Shown: in pieces, positions 46,647 through 55,614 of the stretch
How positions within the stretch are numbered: position 1 is the stretch's first letter
Layout: each line of letters begins with the position of its first letter
From: Acinetobacter baumannii
GTDB taxonomy: Bacteria; Pseudomonadota; Gammaproteobacteria; Pseudomonadales; Moraxellaceae
NCBI RefSeq assembly: GCF_009759685.1
Contig: NZ_CP046654.1
Span: 372,001-436,000 of the forward strand
Length of the DNA: 64,000 nucleotides
Reading direction: 5' to 3'
Translations under genes and position numbers: made by a program
The notes under the pieces: model-generated
Seen by the model: only the letters and a program-made list of their open reading frames with translations
Told to the model about the DNA's origin: nothing
Databases searched by the model: none

Positions 46647-48134
46647 ATGCCAACACATCAATATCGACAGTCTAAACGTCCTTTTTTGTTTAAACCCAAT
46701 TACCTTGCGTTGGTATTGGGAGTATTAATTGCAACGCCTATTTATGCGCAAAGTTTAAGTTATGCTGAAGCAGAACAACAGGCTTTAAAAAGCTCATACA
46801 GCACTCAAGCCAACCAAGCATTACAACAAGCCTCTCAGTTAGAAGCCGAAGCGGTAAAAGGTTTAGGACTCCCCAGAGTTGATTTAAATGTGAGAGCATA
46901 TGCTTTTCATAGTGAAACAGATGTACCCTTAGGCTCTTTTAAACAAAAACTTGAAAATGATTTAAGCCAAGGACTCAATGATAAATTATCCCAGTGGAAC
47001 AATGTCATTCCATCAGATGTTTTAGGTCAAGTTCAAGAAGGCTCAAACCAAATCATACATGACGGTATAAACCGTTTTCCTGACTACGCTAATTTGACTG
47101 TAGAAGACCAAGTAGTCCGACCATCTATTTCAGTGGTGATGCCGCTCTACACAGGGGGCTTAACAACTAGTGCCAAAAAAATAGCCAACATTCAGGCTCA
47201 ACGCTCCGAGCTTTCAAGCCAACAACAACAAGATATCCAGCGCTTCGAAGTCGTACAAAGTTATTTTAATGTGCAATTACAACAACAACTGGTCGCAAGT
47301 AGTCTATTTAACTTTAATGCAATGCAAAAACATTACAGCAATGCGTTAAAGCTCGAACAGCAAGGTTTTATTAGTAAAGGGCAACGTATGCAGTTTGAAG
47401 TTGCTCGTAACAATGCCGAACGAACTCTACAAAATGCGCAGGCAAATCTGAATGCTAGCCAATTTAATTTAAACAATCTTTTGCACCAGCAAAATAATGC
47501 TGATTTAAGTACTCCTCTTTTTGTAAATACTGTTCGTAGCCAATCGTTAGAATCTCTTTTAAGCAGTTACTCTCAAAAATCTAGCCTTGTGCAAAAAATG
47601 CAGTTAGACACTCAATTGGCAAATGCAAATATTCAGGCTCAACAAGCAGCAAAAAAACCGAGTCTTTTCGCTTTTGGTGAGTATTCACTCGATGAAAATG
47701 AAAACTGGATTGTAGGTGTTATGGCAAAATACAATCTGTTTTCTGGCGTAGATAAAAATAAGAATATTCATGCTGCCGAGTTAAAACGTTATGCTTCAGA
47801 ACTCATGACTGAACGAACTAAACAAGAGATTGAAGCATTATTGAATAAGTCTTATAACGAGCTCAATTCAGCACAGCAAAGTCATACGCTATTGCAAAGG
47901 AATATCAGCGCAGCTCAAGAAAACCTACGTATTCAGGAACTTTCTTTCCGAGAAGGCATGGGTACAGCGACTCAAGTGATCGATGCACAAAATGCATTAA
48001 GTGCTTTAAAAACAGAAATGGCTTTAAATGCTTATAAATATGTCATGTCGCTCGCAACGCTATTACAAAGCCATGGTTCTATGGACCAGTTTAAAGCTTA
48101 TGTGACTCAACCACACACTGACTATATCCGCTAA
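46647..48134 (+). CDS. TolC-family outer-membrane channel
   Basis: This 495-residue precursor has a signal sequence (PNYLALVLGVLIATPIYA) and the two TolC-type halves, each a pair of long coiled coils with beta strands (RPSISVVMPLYTGGLTTSAKK in the first, ENWIVGVMAKYNLFSG in the second). It should form the outer-membrane exit of the efflux or export machine encoded downstream. ATG at 46647 is taken as start. TTG at 46635 behind AAGGG is possible. It is the first of four co-oriented genes. Confidence 0.88.
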   Translation: MPTHQYRQSKRPFLFKPNYLALVLGVLIATPIYAQSLSYAEAEQQALKSSYSTQANQALQQASQLEAEAVKGLGLPRVDLNVRAYAFHSETDVPLGSFKQKLENDLSQGLNDKLSQWNNVIPSDVLGQVQEGSNQIIHDGINRFPDYANLTVEDQVVRPSISVVMPLYTGGLTTSAKKIANIQAQRSELSSQQQQDIQRFEVVQSYFNVQLQQQLVASSLFNFNAMQKHYSNALKLEQQGFISKGQRMQFEVARNNAERTLQNAQANLNASQFNLNNLLHQQNNADLSTPLFVNTVRSQSLESLLSSYSQKSSLVQKMQLDTQLANANIQAQQAAKKPSLFAFGEYSLDENENWIVGVMAKYNLFSGVDKNKNIHAAELKRYASELMTERTKQEIEALLNKSYNELNSAQQSHTLLQRNISAAQENLRIQELSFREGMGTATQVIDAQNALSALKTEMALNAYKYVMSLATLLQSHGSMDQFKAYVTQPHTDYIR

Positions 48135-48146
48135 TGGGGGCATAAC

Positions 48147-49268
48147 ATGAATCAAGACTCAGCTCATTCAGAACAAAATTCTCCTGTTGCGGATACGGCA
48201 GAAAATCACCAAAATCAGCAGAATACTCAAACCGACAATACTCAAGAAGTAAAAACGAGTAAAAGTGATTCTCAACCTCCTAAAAATTCGAAAATTAAAC
48301 TAATTATTGTGGTCGTGGTTATTGCTCTATTAGGTTTAATCATTTTCGGTTTGTGGAAAAGCTATCAACCTAAGCCTATTGAATTACAAGGCCGAGTTGA
48401 GGCTGAAACAGTTCATGTCAGTACTAAGGTTCCGAGCCGTATTGAAGAAATTTATGTGCAAGAGGGGCAGAAAATTTCCAAAGGTCAGCCCCTTGTTCGT
48501 TTAGTCAGCCCTGAAATAGAAGCTAAAAAACAACAAGCCTTAGCCACCCTACAATCGGCTTTGGCATTTCAATCTACGGTAGACCGAGGCTCTCAACAGG
48601 AAAATATTGATACTCTTTATGCCAATTGGCAGAGTATGAAAGCACAGGCAAACCTTGCTAAAACCACTTATCAACGTGGAGAAAATTTATATAGACAAGG
48701 TGTTATTTCTCGTCAAAGAAGAGATGAGATGTTAGCCGCACAGACTTCTGCTCAAGAGTTAAGTGAAGCAGCTTATCAACAATATGCTCGAGCAAAGCGC
48801 GGAAGTACCAGTCAGCAGAAATCTACAGCGGATGCACAAGTTGAGATTGCAAAAGCCGCGGTAAGTGAAGCTCAAGCACTTGAGGCAGAAACTCGTTTAC
48901 TTGCTCCTATTTCAGGTACAGTTTCAAAAACTTATGGCAAACCTTCTGAACTTGTTGCTATGGGTGTACCTGTTGTCAGCATTTTAGAAGATGATGATTT
49001 GTGGGTTAGTTTAAATGTCGGTGAAAACCAATACGCTTCTGTTTATAAAAACAAAACGCTAGAAGGTTTCATTCCTGCGCTGAATCAAACTGTGATGTTT
49101 AAAGTGAAAAATATTGATGCCGAAGGTGAATTTGCCACCATTAAAACCACACGTCAGACCGGTGGTTATGACATTCGTAGTTTTAAATTACATTTGGTGC
49201 CTGAACGTCCTGTCAAAGACTTAAAAGTTGGCATGAGTGTTCTATTTAAAATTAAAGAAGAAAAATAA
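48147..49268 (+). CDS. HlyD-family periplasmic adaptor
   Basis: The 373-residue membrane-fusion protein has a Gln/Asn/Ser-rich cytoplasmic N-terminus (about 50 residues), one helix (LIIVVVVIALLGLIIFGLW), a biotinyl-lipoyl-like domain (RVEAETVHVSTKVPSRIEEI, LLAPISGTVSKTYGKPSELV) and a coiled-coil hairpin (about 130-245). It bridges the inner-membrane permeases and the TolC-like channel. GGGGG upstream is the ribosome binding site. Confidence 0.92.
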   Translation: MNQDSAHSEQNSPVADTAENHQNQQNTQTDNTQEVKTSKSDSQPPKNSKIKLIIVVVVIALLGLIIFGLWKSYQPKPIELQGRVEAETVHVSTKVPSRIEEIYVQEGQKISKGQPLVRLVSPEIEAKKQQALATLQSALAFQSTVDRGSQQENIDTLYANWQSMKAQANLAKTTYQRGENLYRQGVISRQRRDEMLAAQTSAQELSEAAYQQYARAKRGSTSQQKSTADAQVEIAKAAVSEAQALEAETRLLAPISGTVSKTYGKPSELVAMGVPVVSILEDDDLWVSLNVGENQYASVYKNKTLEGFIPALNQTVMFKVKNIDAEGEFATIKTTRQTGGYDIRSFKLHLVPERPVKDLKVGMSVLFKIKEEK

Positions 49269-49271
49269 AAC

Positions 49272-50402
49272 ATGTTTGCCAGCATATTACGTGAACTAAA
49301 CTATTTAAGAAGCAATAAATGGGATTTGTGTATGGTGACACTCATCCCTGCTTTTATCATTTTTTTGTTTAGCAGCATGTTTTATGCAGGTAAAGCTGAA
49401 CATTTACCCATTGCCATTATTGATCAAGACCAGAGTGAACTGAGCCGTAATATTGGAAAGTATCTTTCGCTAAATCATACAGTCGATGTAAAAACAATTA
49501 CTACAAGCTCAAGTGAAGCCGAGAGATTACTCAATGAAACCAAAATATGGGGTTATATTTTTATTCCGGATGGTGCCGAAAAACGTTTTGTGAAAGCTAA
49601 AGATGCTCAAATCAGTATTGCTTTTAACCAATCTTTTTTTAGTGTCGGGAACACGATTTCCTCGGCGATGTTAGTCAGCACTCTCAATGCTTTAGCAGAC
49701 TATGCTGGCCAGAATTATCTTGCAAATAATATTCCCTATATAGATGTACCTACAGCACACGTCAAAATTTCAACGCTTTATAACCCGAGTATGAGCTATG
49801 AGTTCTATTTAGAACCCTTCATGGTTCCAGCCGTATTACATTTATTACTATGTTGCTGTGTGGCATTTGCCATTGGACAAGAAATTAAACGCGGCACACT
49901 AACACAGTGGGTGAACCGAGAAAGTTTTATTCAAGGCTTATTGGCTAAAAATTTGCTGTATAGCTTTATTTTCTGTTTCTGGACTTGGTTATGGATGTTT
50001 TGGCTGGTTGAAATTCGAGGCTGGTTTGTAGCAGGTTCACTAAGTTTCTTATTAGCTGCTCAGTTCTTGCTTTATTTTTCCTATGCTTTAATTAGTAGTA
50101 CCGTCATTCTCGCGACCAAAAATTTAAGTAAAACTTTTGGTTTTATTGCAGTATATGGCGGATCTTCTTTAAGTTTTGCAGGCGTTACTCTACCTTTAAA
50201 TAATGCACCGATTTTCACTAAATTTTGGTCATTGATAATTCCGTACACCCCTTATGCAAAGCTCCAGACCGAACAATGGGTGATTGGAAGTCCACTTTTC
50301 ATTTCAATGTCTCCTTTCTTAATACTTATTGGCTACTGCCTTATTTATTTCTTTTTAAGTTGTTTGCTGCTTAAAAAACTGGTTCAAGGAGCAACACCAT
50401 GA
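49272..50402 (+). CDS. ABC-2 type permease, first
   Basis: The 376-residue inner-membrane protein follows the YhhJ/ABC2_membrane_3 plan: one N-terminal helix (MVTLIPAFIIFLFSSMFYAG), a large periplasmic domain (about 40-180, starting PIAIIDQDQSELSR), and five C-terminal helices. No Walker A or signature motif is present, so it is a permease without a fused ATPase. It is three bases after the adaptor gene and overlaps the next permease by four bases. Confidence 0.88.
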   Translation: MFASILRELNYLRSNKWDLCMVTLIPAFIIFLFSSMFYAGKAEHLPIAIIDQDQSELSRNIGKYLSLNHTVDVKTITTSSSEAERLLNETKIWGYIFIPDGAEKRFVKAKDAQISIAFNQSFFSVGNTISSAMLVSTLNALADYAGQNYLANNIPYIDVPTAHVKISTLYNPSMSYEFYLEPFMVPAVLHLLLCCCVAFAIGQEIKRGTLTQWVNRESFIQGLLAKNLLYSFIFCFWTWLWMFWLVEIRGWFVAGSLSFLLAAQFLLYFSYALISSTVILATKNLSKTFGFIAVYGGSSLSFAGVTLPLNNAPIFTKFWSLIIPYTPYAKLQTEQWVIGSPLFISMSPFLILIGYCLIYFFLSCLLLKKLVQGATP

Positions 50403-51490
50403 AGGAATTTTTAAAGGCTTACGTTCAAACATTTAAAGATATTGTGAGTAACAGTTCAGTTTTCACAACACTTATTTTATCCGTCATTCTTTATAGTTTT
50501 TTTTATCCGACAGCCTATAAAGCTGAGCGCGCAGAATCAATTCCAATTGTCATTGTTGATGAAGAACAAAGTCTTTTAACTTCTCAAGTCATTGGTCAAA
50601 CAGCCAATAGCCCTCACGTTAAAATTGTTGATGTCACTGGTAATTTTCTTGAAGCTGAACAAATGGTTCGCGAACAAAAAGCCGATGGTATTTTACTTTT
50701 ACCAAGCAATTTAACGCAGAGCTTACGCCGCGGAGAAACTGGCGGAATCGGCTTATACTTAAGCACAACCAACTTTTTAAAAACTAAAGAAATTGGGTTA
50801 GGTCTTGCCACTTCTATTGAAGCAACCTTAAAGGAATATATTGAAAGGTTTGGACAACGTACACACTTCCAGCCTGCTCTTTCTATTCACCAAATGCCTT
50901 TATTTAATACGCTTTCAGGCTACGGTAGTTATATTTTTCCTGCAGTTGCATCACTTATTATTCACCAAACAATTGTGTTAGGTCTGGCCATGCTGGTTGC
51001 AAGTTACCGCGAACAACATGAAAAAATTACCCCTATTCGTTTTGCAGGAATTTTTGCCAGTATCTTTACAATTGGTTGTTTAGGAAGTTTTTATCTTTTT
51101 GGTTTTACCTTGTGGTTCAATGACTATCCACACGGTGGAAACTTTGTCGGTTTGCTAGTCGCCGTTCCTATTTTTATTAGCTGTGTAATTGGATTAGGTA
51201 TGCTGATTGGCTCACTTTTAGATATACCGGAACGTGCTGGACATATTATTGTATTTAGCTCAGTTCCTCTTTTCTTATTAACTGGTGCCGCCTGGCCTCA
51301 TCAAGCCATGCCTGAATGGTTGCAATGGTTTGCTTGGTGTTTACCCTCTACATACGCCGTACAGATGTTTGTACAACTTAATCAAATGGGCGTTCCTTTA
51401 AATGTCGTGGCCCCGAAATTAATTTTTCTTGCGACTATTGGGGTTATATTTTTAATTACTGCCTATTCACGTTTAAAAGTATCTAAATAA
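50399..51490 (+). CDS. ABC-2 type permease, second
   Basis: A paralogous 363-residue permease with the same plan: N-terminal helix (FTTLILSVILYSFFYPTAYK), periplasmic domain beginning IPIVIVDEEQSLLTSQ, and five C-terminal helices (to VIFLITAYSRLKVSK). It probably forms a heterodimer with the first. The ATPase expected for an ABC transporter is not encoded here or in the adjacent genes. No terminator is obvious after it. Confidence 0.88.
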   Translation: MKEFLKAYVQTFKDIVSNSSVFTTLILSVILYSFFYPTAYKAERAESIPIVIVDEEQSLLTSQVIGQTANSPHVKIVDVTGNFLEAEQMVREQKADGILLLPSNLTQSLRRGETGGIGLYLSTTNFLKTKEIGLGLATSIEATLKEYIERFGQRTHFQPALSIHQMPLFNTLSGYGSYIFPAVASLIIHQTIVLGLAMLVASYREQHEKITPIRFAGIFASIFTIGCLGSFYLFGFTLWFNDYPHGGNFVGLLVAVPIFISCVIGLGMLIGSLLDIPERAGHIIVFSSVPLFLLTGAAWPHQAMPEWLQWFAWCLPSTYAVQMFVQLNQMGVPLNVVAPKLIFLATIGVIFLITAYSRLKVSK

Positions 51491-51641
51491 ACTTATTCAT
51501 AGGCTAATCAAAGTGTACAAATTATATTTTTAATTACTATAAAATCTTATAGTTAAAGCTTATTTCTTAAAAAAATTGACTTAAATTTTATAAAAAATCA
51601 AATAAATTCAATAAATTAATTTACATCAATTGTCATAAAAC

Positions 51642-51669
51642 CTTAAGAAAACTTTAAGTTGGAATTAAG
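51642..51669 (+). promoter_or_regulatory. Three phased PmrA-like half-sites upstream of naxD
   Basis: CTTAAG (51642-51647), TTTAAG (51653-51658) and ATTAAG (51664-51669) are separated by exactly five bases each, giving an 11-bp direct-repeat period. The known PmrA box is two HTTAAD-type hexamers with a five-base gap, so this is one box plus a third phased copy. The array lies about 87 bases before the naxD start, a normal place for an activator site. naxD of A. baumannii is known to be PmrB-regulated. Direct binding here is inference. Confidence 0.7.
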
Positions 51670-51755
51670 GAAATTTCTCCATATTAAAAAACGTATAGTT
51701 TTTCAGCAGCTAAGCAGAATAATTCTGTAACCCTGCCCTATGGTGGAATTTAAAT

Positions 51756-52550
51756 ATGGCAAAGGTGTGCTATTGCGCAGATGACTTTGCAATGAATGCA
51801 GAAATATCTGACGCAATTATTCAACTTATTGAACAAGGTGCGCTTCAAGCCACCTCATGTATGACCCAATCTGATTTATGGGAAACTGCTGCTGCCAAAT
51901 TAAAACCGTTTAGTGATCGAGTTGATTTCGGTTTACATCTAAATCTTACCCATGCTTTCGCTTCGGGTAATCTGGTTTTTCCCTTACCTATGCTTATAGT
52001 CCGAGCATGGTCTGCAAGTCTTAATCGCGAATTAATCACTCAATGTATTGAGGAGCAATGGGACTTATTTGTTTCAGTATTAGGAAAACAACCTGACTTT
52101 ATAGATGGTCATCAACACATTCATCAATTTCCATTTATACGTGATATTTTGCTGCAATTACTAAAAGAGAAAAAATTTACGGGTTGGATTCGAAATTTAC
52201 AACAACCGATCAATCCCCCTCATTACCGTTTTAAAGCTCGTATGCTCTCAGCATTAGGTTCTAACTCTTTGGCAAAAGCTTGCCAGACATATCACTTTAA
52301 TCAAAATGGCCAATTTGCTGGCATCTATGATTTCAAACTGACCAATTATGGCGAACTCAATCAATATTGGCTTGCGAATGCAAAAGACCATTTACTGATT
52401 ATGTGCCATCCAGCACTTGCACAATCAAAGGATCAAGATCCAATTCAACACGCCCGAATTCAAGAATATCAATACTTCAGTTCGGATCAGTTCCAACTTG
52501 ATTGTCAACAATACGGTATCCAGCTCACCAGACTAGGGGCAATGCAATGA
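51756..52550 (+). CDS. naxD: NaxD-like carbohydrate deacetylase (YdjC/ChbG family)
   Basis: This 264-residue metal-dependent deacetylase has the family elements CADDFAMN near the start, GLHLNLTHA, and DGHQHIHQFP with metal-binding His residues. In Francisella and A. baumannii, NaxD deacetylates the GalNAc carried on undecaprenyl phosphate, so that galactosamine can be put on lipid A, promoting polymyxin resistance. The following genes supply the other steps, which supports this identity. GGTGGAA is the ribosome binding site. The stop overlaps the next start by four bases. Confidence 0.85.
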   Translation: MAKVCYCADDFAMNAEISDAIIQLIEQGALQATSCMTQSDLWETAAAKLKPFSDRVDFGLHLNLTHAFASGNLVFPLPMLIVRAWSASLNRELITQCIEEQWDLFVSVLGKQPDFIDGHQHIHQFPFIRDILLQLLKEKKFTGWIRNLQQPINPPHYRFKARMLSALGSNSLAKACQTYHFNQNGQFAGIYDFKLTNYGELNQYWLANAKDHLLIMCHPALAQSKDQDPIQHARIQEYQYFSSDQFQLDCQQYGIQLTRLGAMQ

Positions 52551-53527
52551 ATATAAAACCCTTTTTATCCTGCGTTGTTCCAGCCTACAACGAAGCAGAG
52601 AATTTAAAAACCTTTATTCCTGCTTTAGCAAATAGTCTAAAACAGCAAAATCTTAGCTATGAAATTATTGTGGTAGATGATGGAAGTAAAGACGATACCA
52701 TTCCAATTTTACAAACAATGATTGAGGATTATCCTTTAGTTGTGCTGGAGCTTTCACGGAACTTTGGCAAAGAAGCAGCTTTAAGTGCCGGTTTAGACCA
52801 TGTGACTGGTGAAGTCGCTCTACTGATTGATGCTGATTTTCAACATCCATTTGAAGCAATTCCAACCATGATTAATCTTTGGAAAAATGGTTATGACATG
52901 GTCTATGGTATTCGTAATCGTACAACCGAATCATGGCTTAAACGTGTTTTAACCCAAGCTTATTACCGTATTTTAAACTTAAGTTCACCTATTGATATTC
53001 CAGAAAGTGCTGGAGATTTCCGACTTCTTGATGCAAAAGTTGTTGAAGCCATCAAACAGTTACCAGAAAAAAATCGTTATATGAAAGGTCTATATGCTTG
53101 GGTTGGCTTTAAAAGTATAGGCATTAATTTTTCTGAGCAAGAACGTCAACATGGCCGTTCTAGCTTCAACTTAAAATCTCTTTTTAACTTGGCCATGTCA
53201 GGTTTAACGGGTTTTTCTGATTTACCTTTACGCGTATGTATTTACTTAGGTGCAATTCTGGCCTTAGGTGCGATGAGCTACGGAGTGTGGATTATCATTA
53301 AAACTTTGATTGAGGGAATTTCTATTCCAGGCTGGGCAACACTTGCGGCAGGTATGACGCTATTAGGTGGCATACAATTGTTATTCATAGGAATTTTAGG
53401 TGAATACATTGGCCGCATTTATGCTGAAGTTAAAAACCGCCCAAAATATATTATTTCTACCGAACATTCTCGTACTAAGCAGGAACATTCAATCGCCCAC
53501 CAAGAAAATACGTTCTCTAGTTTCTAA
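52547..53527 (+). CDS. ArnC/FlmF2-like undecaprenyl-phosphate glycosyltransferase
   Basis: The 326-residue GT2 enzyme has the DPM1-like catalytic domain (SCVVPAYNEAENL, EIIVVDDGSKDDT, LLIDADFQHP) and two C-terminal membrane helices (LPLRVCIYLGAILALGAMSY and TLAAGMTLLGGIQLLFIGIL). It should transfer a sugar (by analogy with Francisella FlmF2, GalNAc) from UDP to undecaprenyl phosphate, giving the substrate of NaxD. ATG at 52547 behind AGGGG overlaps naxD by four bases. The frame extends upstream through a TTG without support. Confidence 0.87.
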   Translation: MNIKPFLSCVVPAYNEAENLKTFIPALANSLKQQNLSYEIIVVDDGSKDDTIPILQTMIEDYPLVVLELSRNFGKEAALSAGLDHVTGEVALLIDADFQHPFEAIPTMINLWKNGYDMVYGIRNRTTESWLKRVLTQAYYRILNLSSPIDIPESAGDFRLLDAKVVEAIKQLPEKNRYMKGLYAWVGFKSIGINFSEQERQHGRSSFNLKSLFNLAMSGLTGFSDLPLRVCIYLGAILALGAMSYGVWIIIKTLIEGISIPGWATLAAGMTLLGGIQLLFIGILGEYIGRIYAEVKNRPKYIISTEHSRTKQEHSIAHQENTFSSF

Positions 53528-53907
53528 TGTTTGCTCATATTCTTCAGTTTGCGCGGTTTACTACTACAGGGACCGCAGCAGCACTTACTCATTATAGTAT
53601 AGCCATGCTTCTATTTAAGAAACATGTTGCACTGCAATATGCCAATTTATGCGCTTTTCTACTCGCCTATTGGGTGAGCTATTTTGGGCACCGCGTTTTT
53701 ACGTTTAAAGCGCAACATCTTACGCATCGGCAGACTCTCCCAAAATTCACGTTGGTTGCCGGCTTAGGTTTTTTATTTAATGAAAGTTTTCTTTTACTTT
53801 CAAACCTCTATTTTAACGTACCTGTTTCAACCTTAGTGTGTACTGCAATTGTTCTGACATCTATGGTGACTTTTTTACTTAACCGTTTTTTTGCATTTCA
53901 ACATTAA
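53527..53907 (+). CDS. GtrA-family membrane protein, possible lipid-sugar flippase
   Basis: This 126-residue protein has four hydrophobic helices of the GtrA family (RFTTTGTAAALTHYSIAMLLF, LCAFLLAYWVSYFGHRVFTF, LVAGLGFLFNESFLLLSN, STLVCTAIVLTSMVTFLL). GtrA proteins are proposed to help flip undecaprenyl-phosphate-linked sugars across the inner membrane. In this operon it would move the deacetylated product to the periplasmic face. The start shares one base with the preceding stop. Confidence 0.85.
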   Translation: MFAHILQFARFTTTGTAAALTHYSIAMLLFKKHVALQYANLCAFLLAYWVSYFGHRVFTFKAQHLTHRQTLPKFTLVAGLGFLFNESFLLLSNLYFNVPVSTLVCTAIVLTSMVTFLLNRFFAFQH

Positions 53908-53916
53908 GGATTATGT

Positions 53917-55562
53917 ATGCAGCAATGGCTTCGTAGTTCCAAATTTTTATTAATATTCTTACCGATTTGGCTATTTGTTTTGTCTTGGATTAGACCATTA
54001 TCTGTACCAGATGAAGGCCGCTACGGAGATATTAGCCGTACTATGTTCGAATCTGGAGACTGGTTAACTCCACGAATCGATGGCTTACCTTTCATGCATA
54101 AGCCTCCTTTACTACATTGGTTAAGTTCTATGTTTATGGAGCTTTTTGGTGTGCATGTATGGGTGTTACGTTTAGTACCTGTTTTGGCTGGTACCCTCAT
54201 GTTAGTGGGATTATTTTTATTCGTAAAAAAGCATATTTCAGAAAGCGTTGCACAACTTACCGTTATTATTTTAGCCACTAACCTGCTTTTTTTTGGTAGT
54301 AGCCAATATATTAACCATGATTTACTGCTCGCCTCTTGGATCACCATTAGTGTTTTATGTTTTGTTGACTTCACCATTTCTGCACAGAAATCTATTTTAT
54401 TTTTAGGTTATATCGCTGGTGCAGCAGCCTTCTTAAGCAAAGGTTTAATTGGGATTTTAATTCCCGGGATGATTCTTTTACCGTGGTTAATTTACACCAA
54501 GCAATGGAAGAAAATACCTTCTCTTCTTAATCCATTGGCTATCTTGTTATTTCTACTCATCGTTAGTCCTTGGCTCTACTTAGTACAAAGTAAATATCCT
54601 CAATTTTTACACTATTTTTTATTGATCAACAATTTAATCGTTTTAGTTCAAAAGAGTTTAATAACAAACAGCCATGGTGCTTTTATCTTATGATTTTATT
54701 TGTCAGTTTTTTACCATGGCTTTTTGCGAGTAGATTTACGTCTATAAAAACCATTTTTAAAGATTATAAATCATGCTCTTTACTTGCCCTATTTGTATGG
54801 TGGTTTGTTTCTGTTACGGTTTTCTTCTCTATTCCGCCTTCTAAGCTAGCAGGCTATATTTTACCTGCTGTTCCGCCTCTTGCCATTTTCTTCGCGCTTG
54901 TGATGAATAAGGTTCTTGAAAGCAGTAATAAAACCAGATTGCAGACTTGGGGTATTCCTGTATTTACTATACTTGTTGGAATTGGCGTTAGTGCAATACC
55001 ACATTTTATTCGTGCACATCAGCCTTTTTTCCAAAACCAAGCCATATTTATTTATCTCATTGGTGCCTTATTAATTGTGCTTCCACTTGTGTTAGTTGGG
55101 CTATATAAAAAACAGAAATTGAAATATTTGACCTATATTTTTATAAGTTTAATTGTTCTATGTAGTGCAGTCCCATTTGCTGTTCGTATTTTAGATACCA
55201 AAAACAATGTAGGCCAAACAGATTTTGCTGAGTACATTGCCCCATCTACAAAAATCGTTTTCTACAATTATTATTTCTATGATGTTCCATTCCTTTTAAA
55301 ACTTAAGCAGCCCGTTTATATCGTAAACCAATGGGATACTGTACATTCAGATAGTGCCTCTTTAGAAATTAAAGATGGTTTGTTATTTGAACCGCAACTC
55401 AAAAAGTACTTGTGGAGCGAACAGCAGCTTCAAGATGCTCTAATGCAAAAACAAGATCTGATCGTGATAAGTCAACCTCATAATTTTGCAACTAAAGACC
55501 CGTCAGTAAAAACTTTGCATTACAAAAACTATGATGTGTTTATTTTCCATCCCTCGAAATAA
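53917..55562 (+). pseudogene. ArnT/FlmK-like lipid A glycosyltransferase, frameshifted
   Basis: Two overlapping frames (53917-54693 and 54690-55562) together match one GT39-type ArnT protein of about 548 residues. The N-terminal part holds VPDEGRYGDISRTMF and FMHKPPLLHW, the catalytic loop of the family. At T6 (54615-54620) the frame changes. Adding one T, or slipping back one base, restores reading through IDQQFNRFSSKEFNNKQPW into the second frame. AAGGAT precedes the start. In Francisella FlmK and Salmonella ArnT this enzyme moves the amino sugar onto lipid A. Whether it is dead, phase-variable, recoded during translation or a base-calling error cannot be settled here. I annotate it as disrupted. 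Confidence 0.8.
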
Positions 55563-55567
55563 ACCAG

Positions 55568-55605
55568 AAATAAAAAAAGGAAGCCGAAGCTTCCTTTTTT
55601 TATTT
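55568..55605. terminator. Bidirectional terminator between the lipid A operon and gyrA
   Basis: A perfect 17-bp stem (55568-55584 with 55589-55605), loop CGAA, with A- and T-rich ends, serves both convergent units. Confidence 0.95.
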
Positions 55606-55614
55606 TAAAACGTT

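Noticed and set aside
49272..51490. Hidden ATPase domain fused to the ABC-2 permeases
   Set aside because: Both proteins were read through for Walker A, signature and Walker B patterns and none is present. The C-termini are membrane helices.
54690..55562. Independent gene starting at 54690
   Set aside because: The product has no plausible N-terminus and continues the ArnT-like protein of the preceding frame, so it was merged into one disrupted gene.
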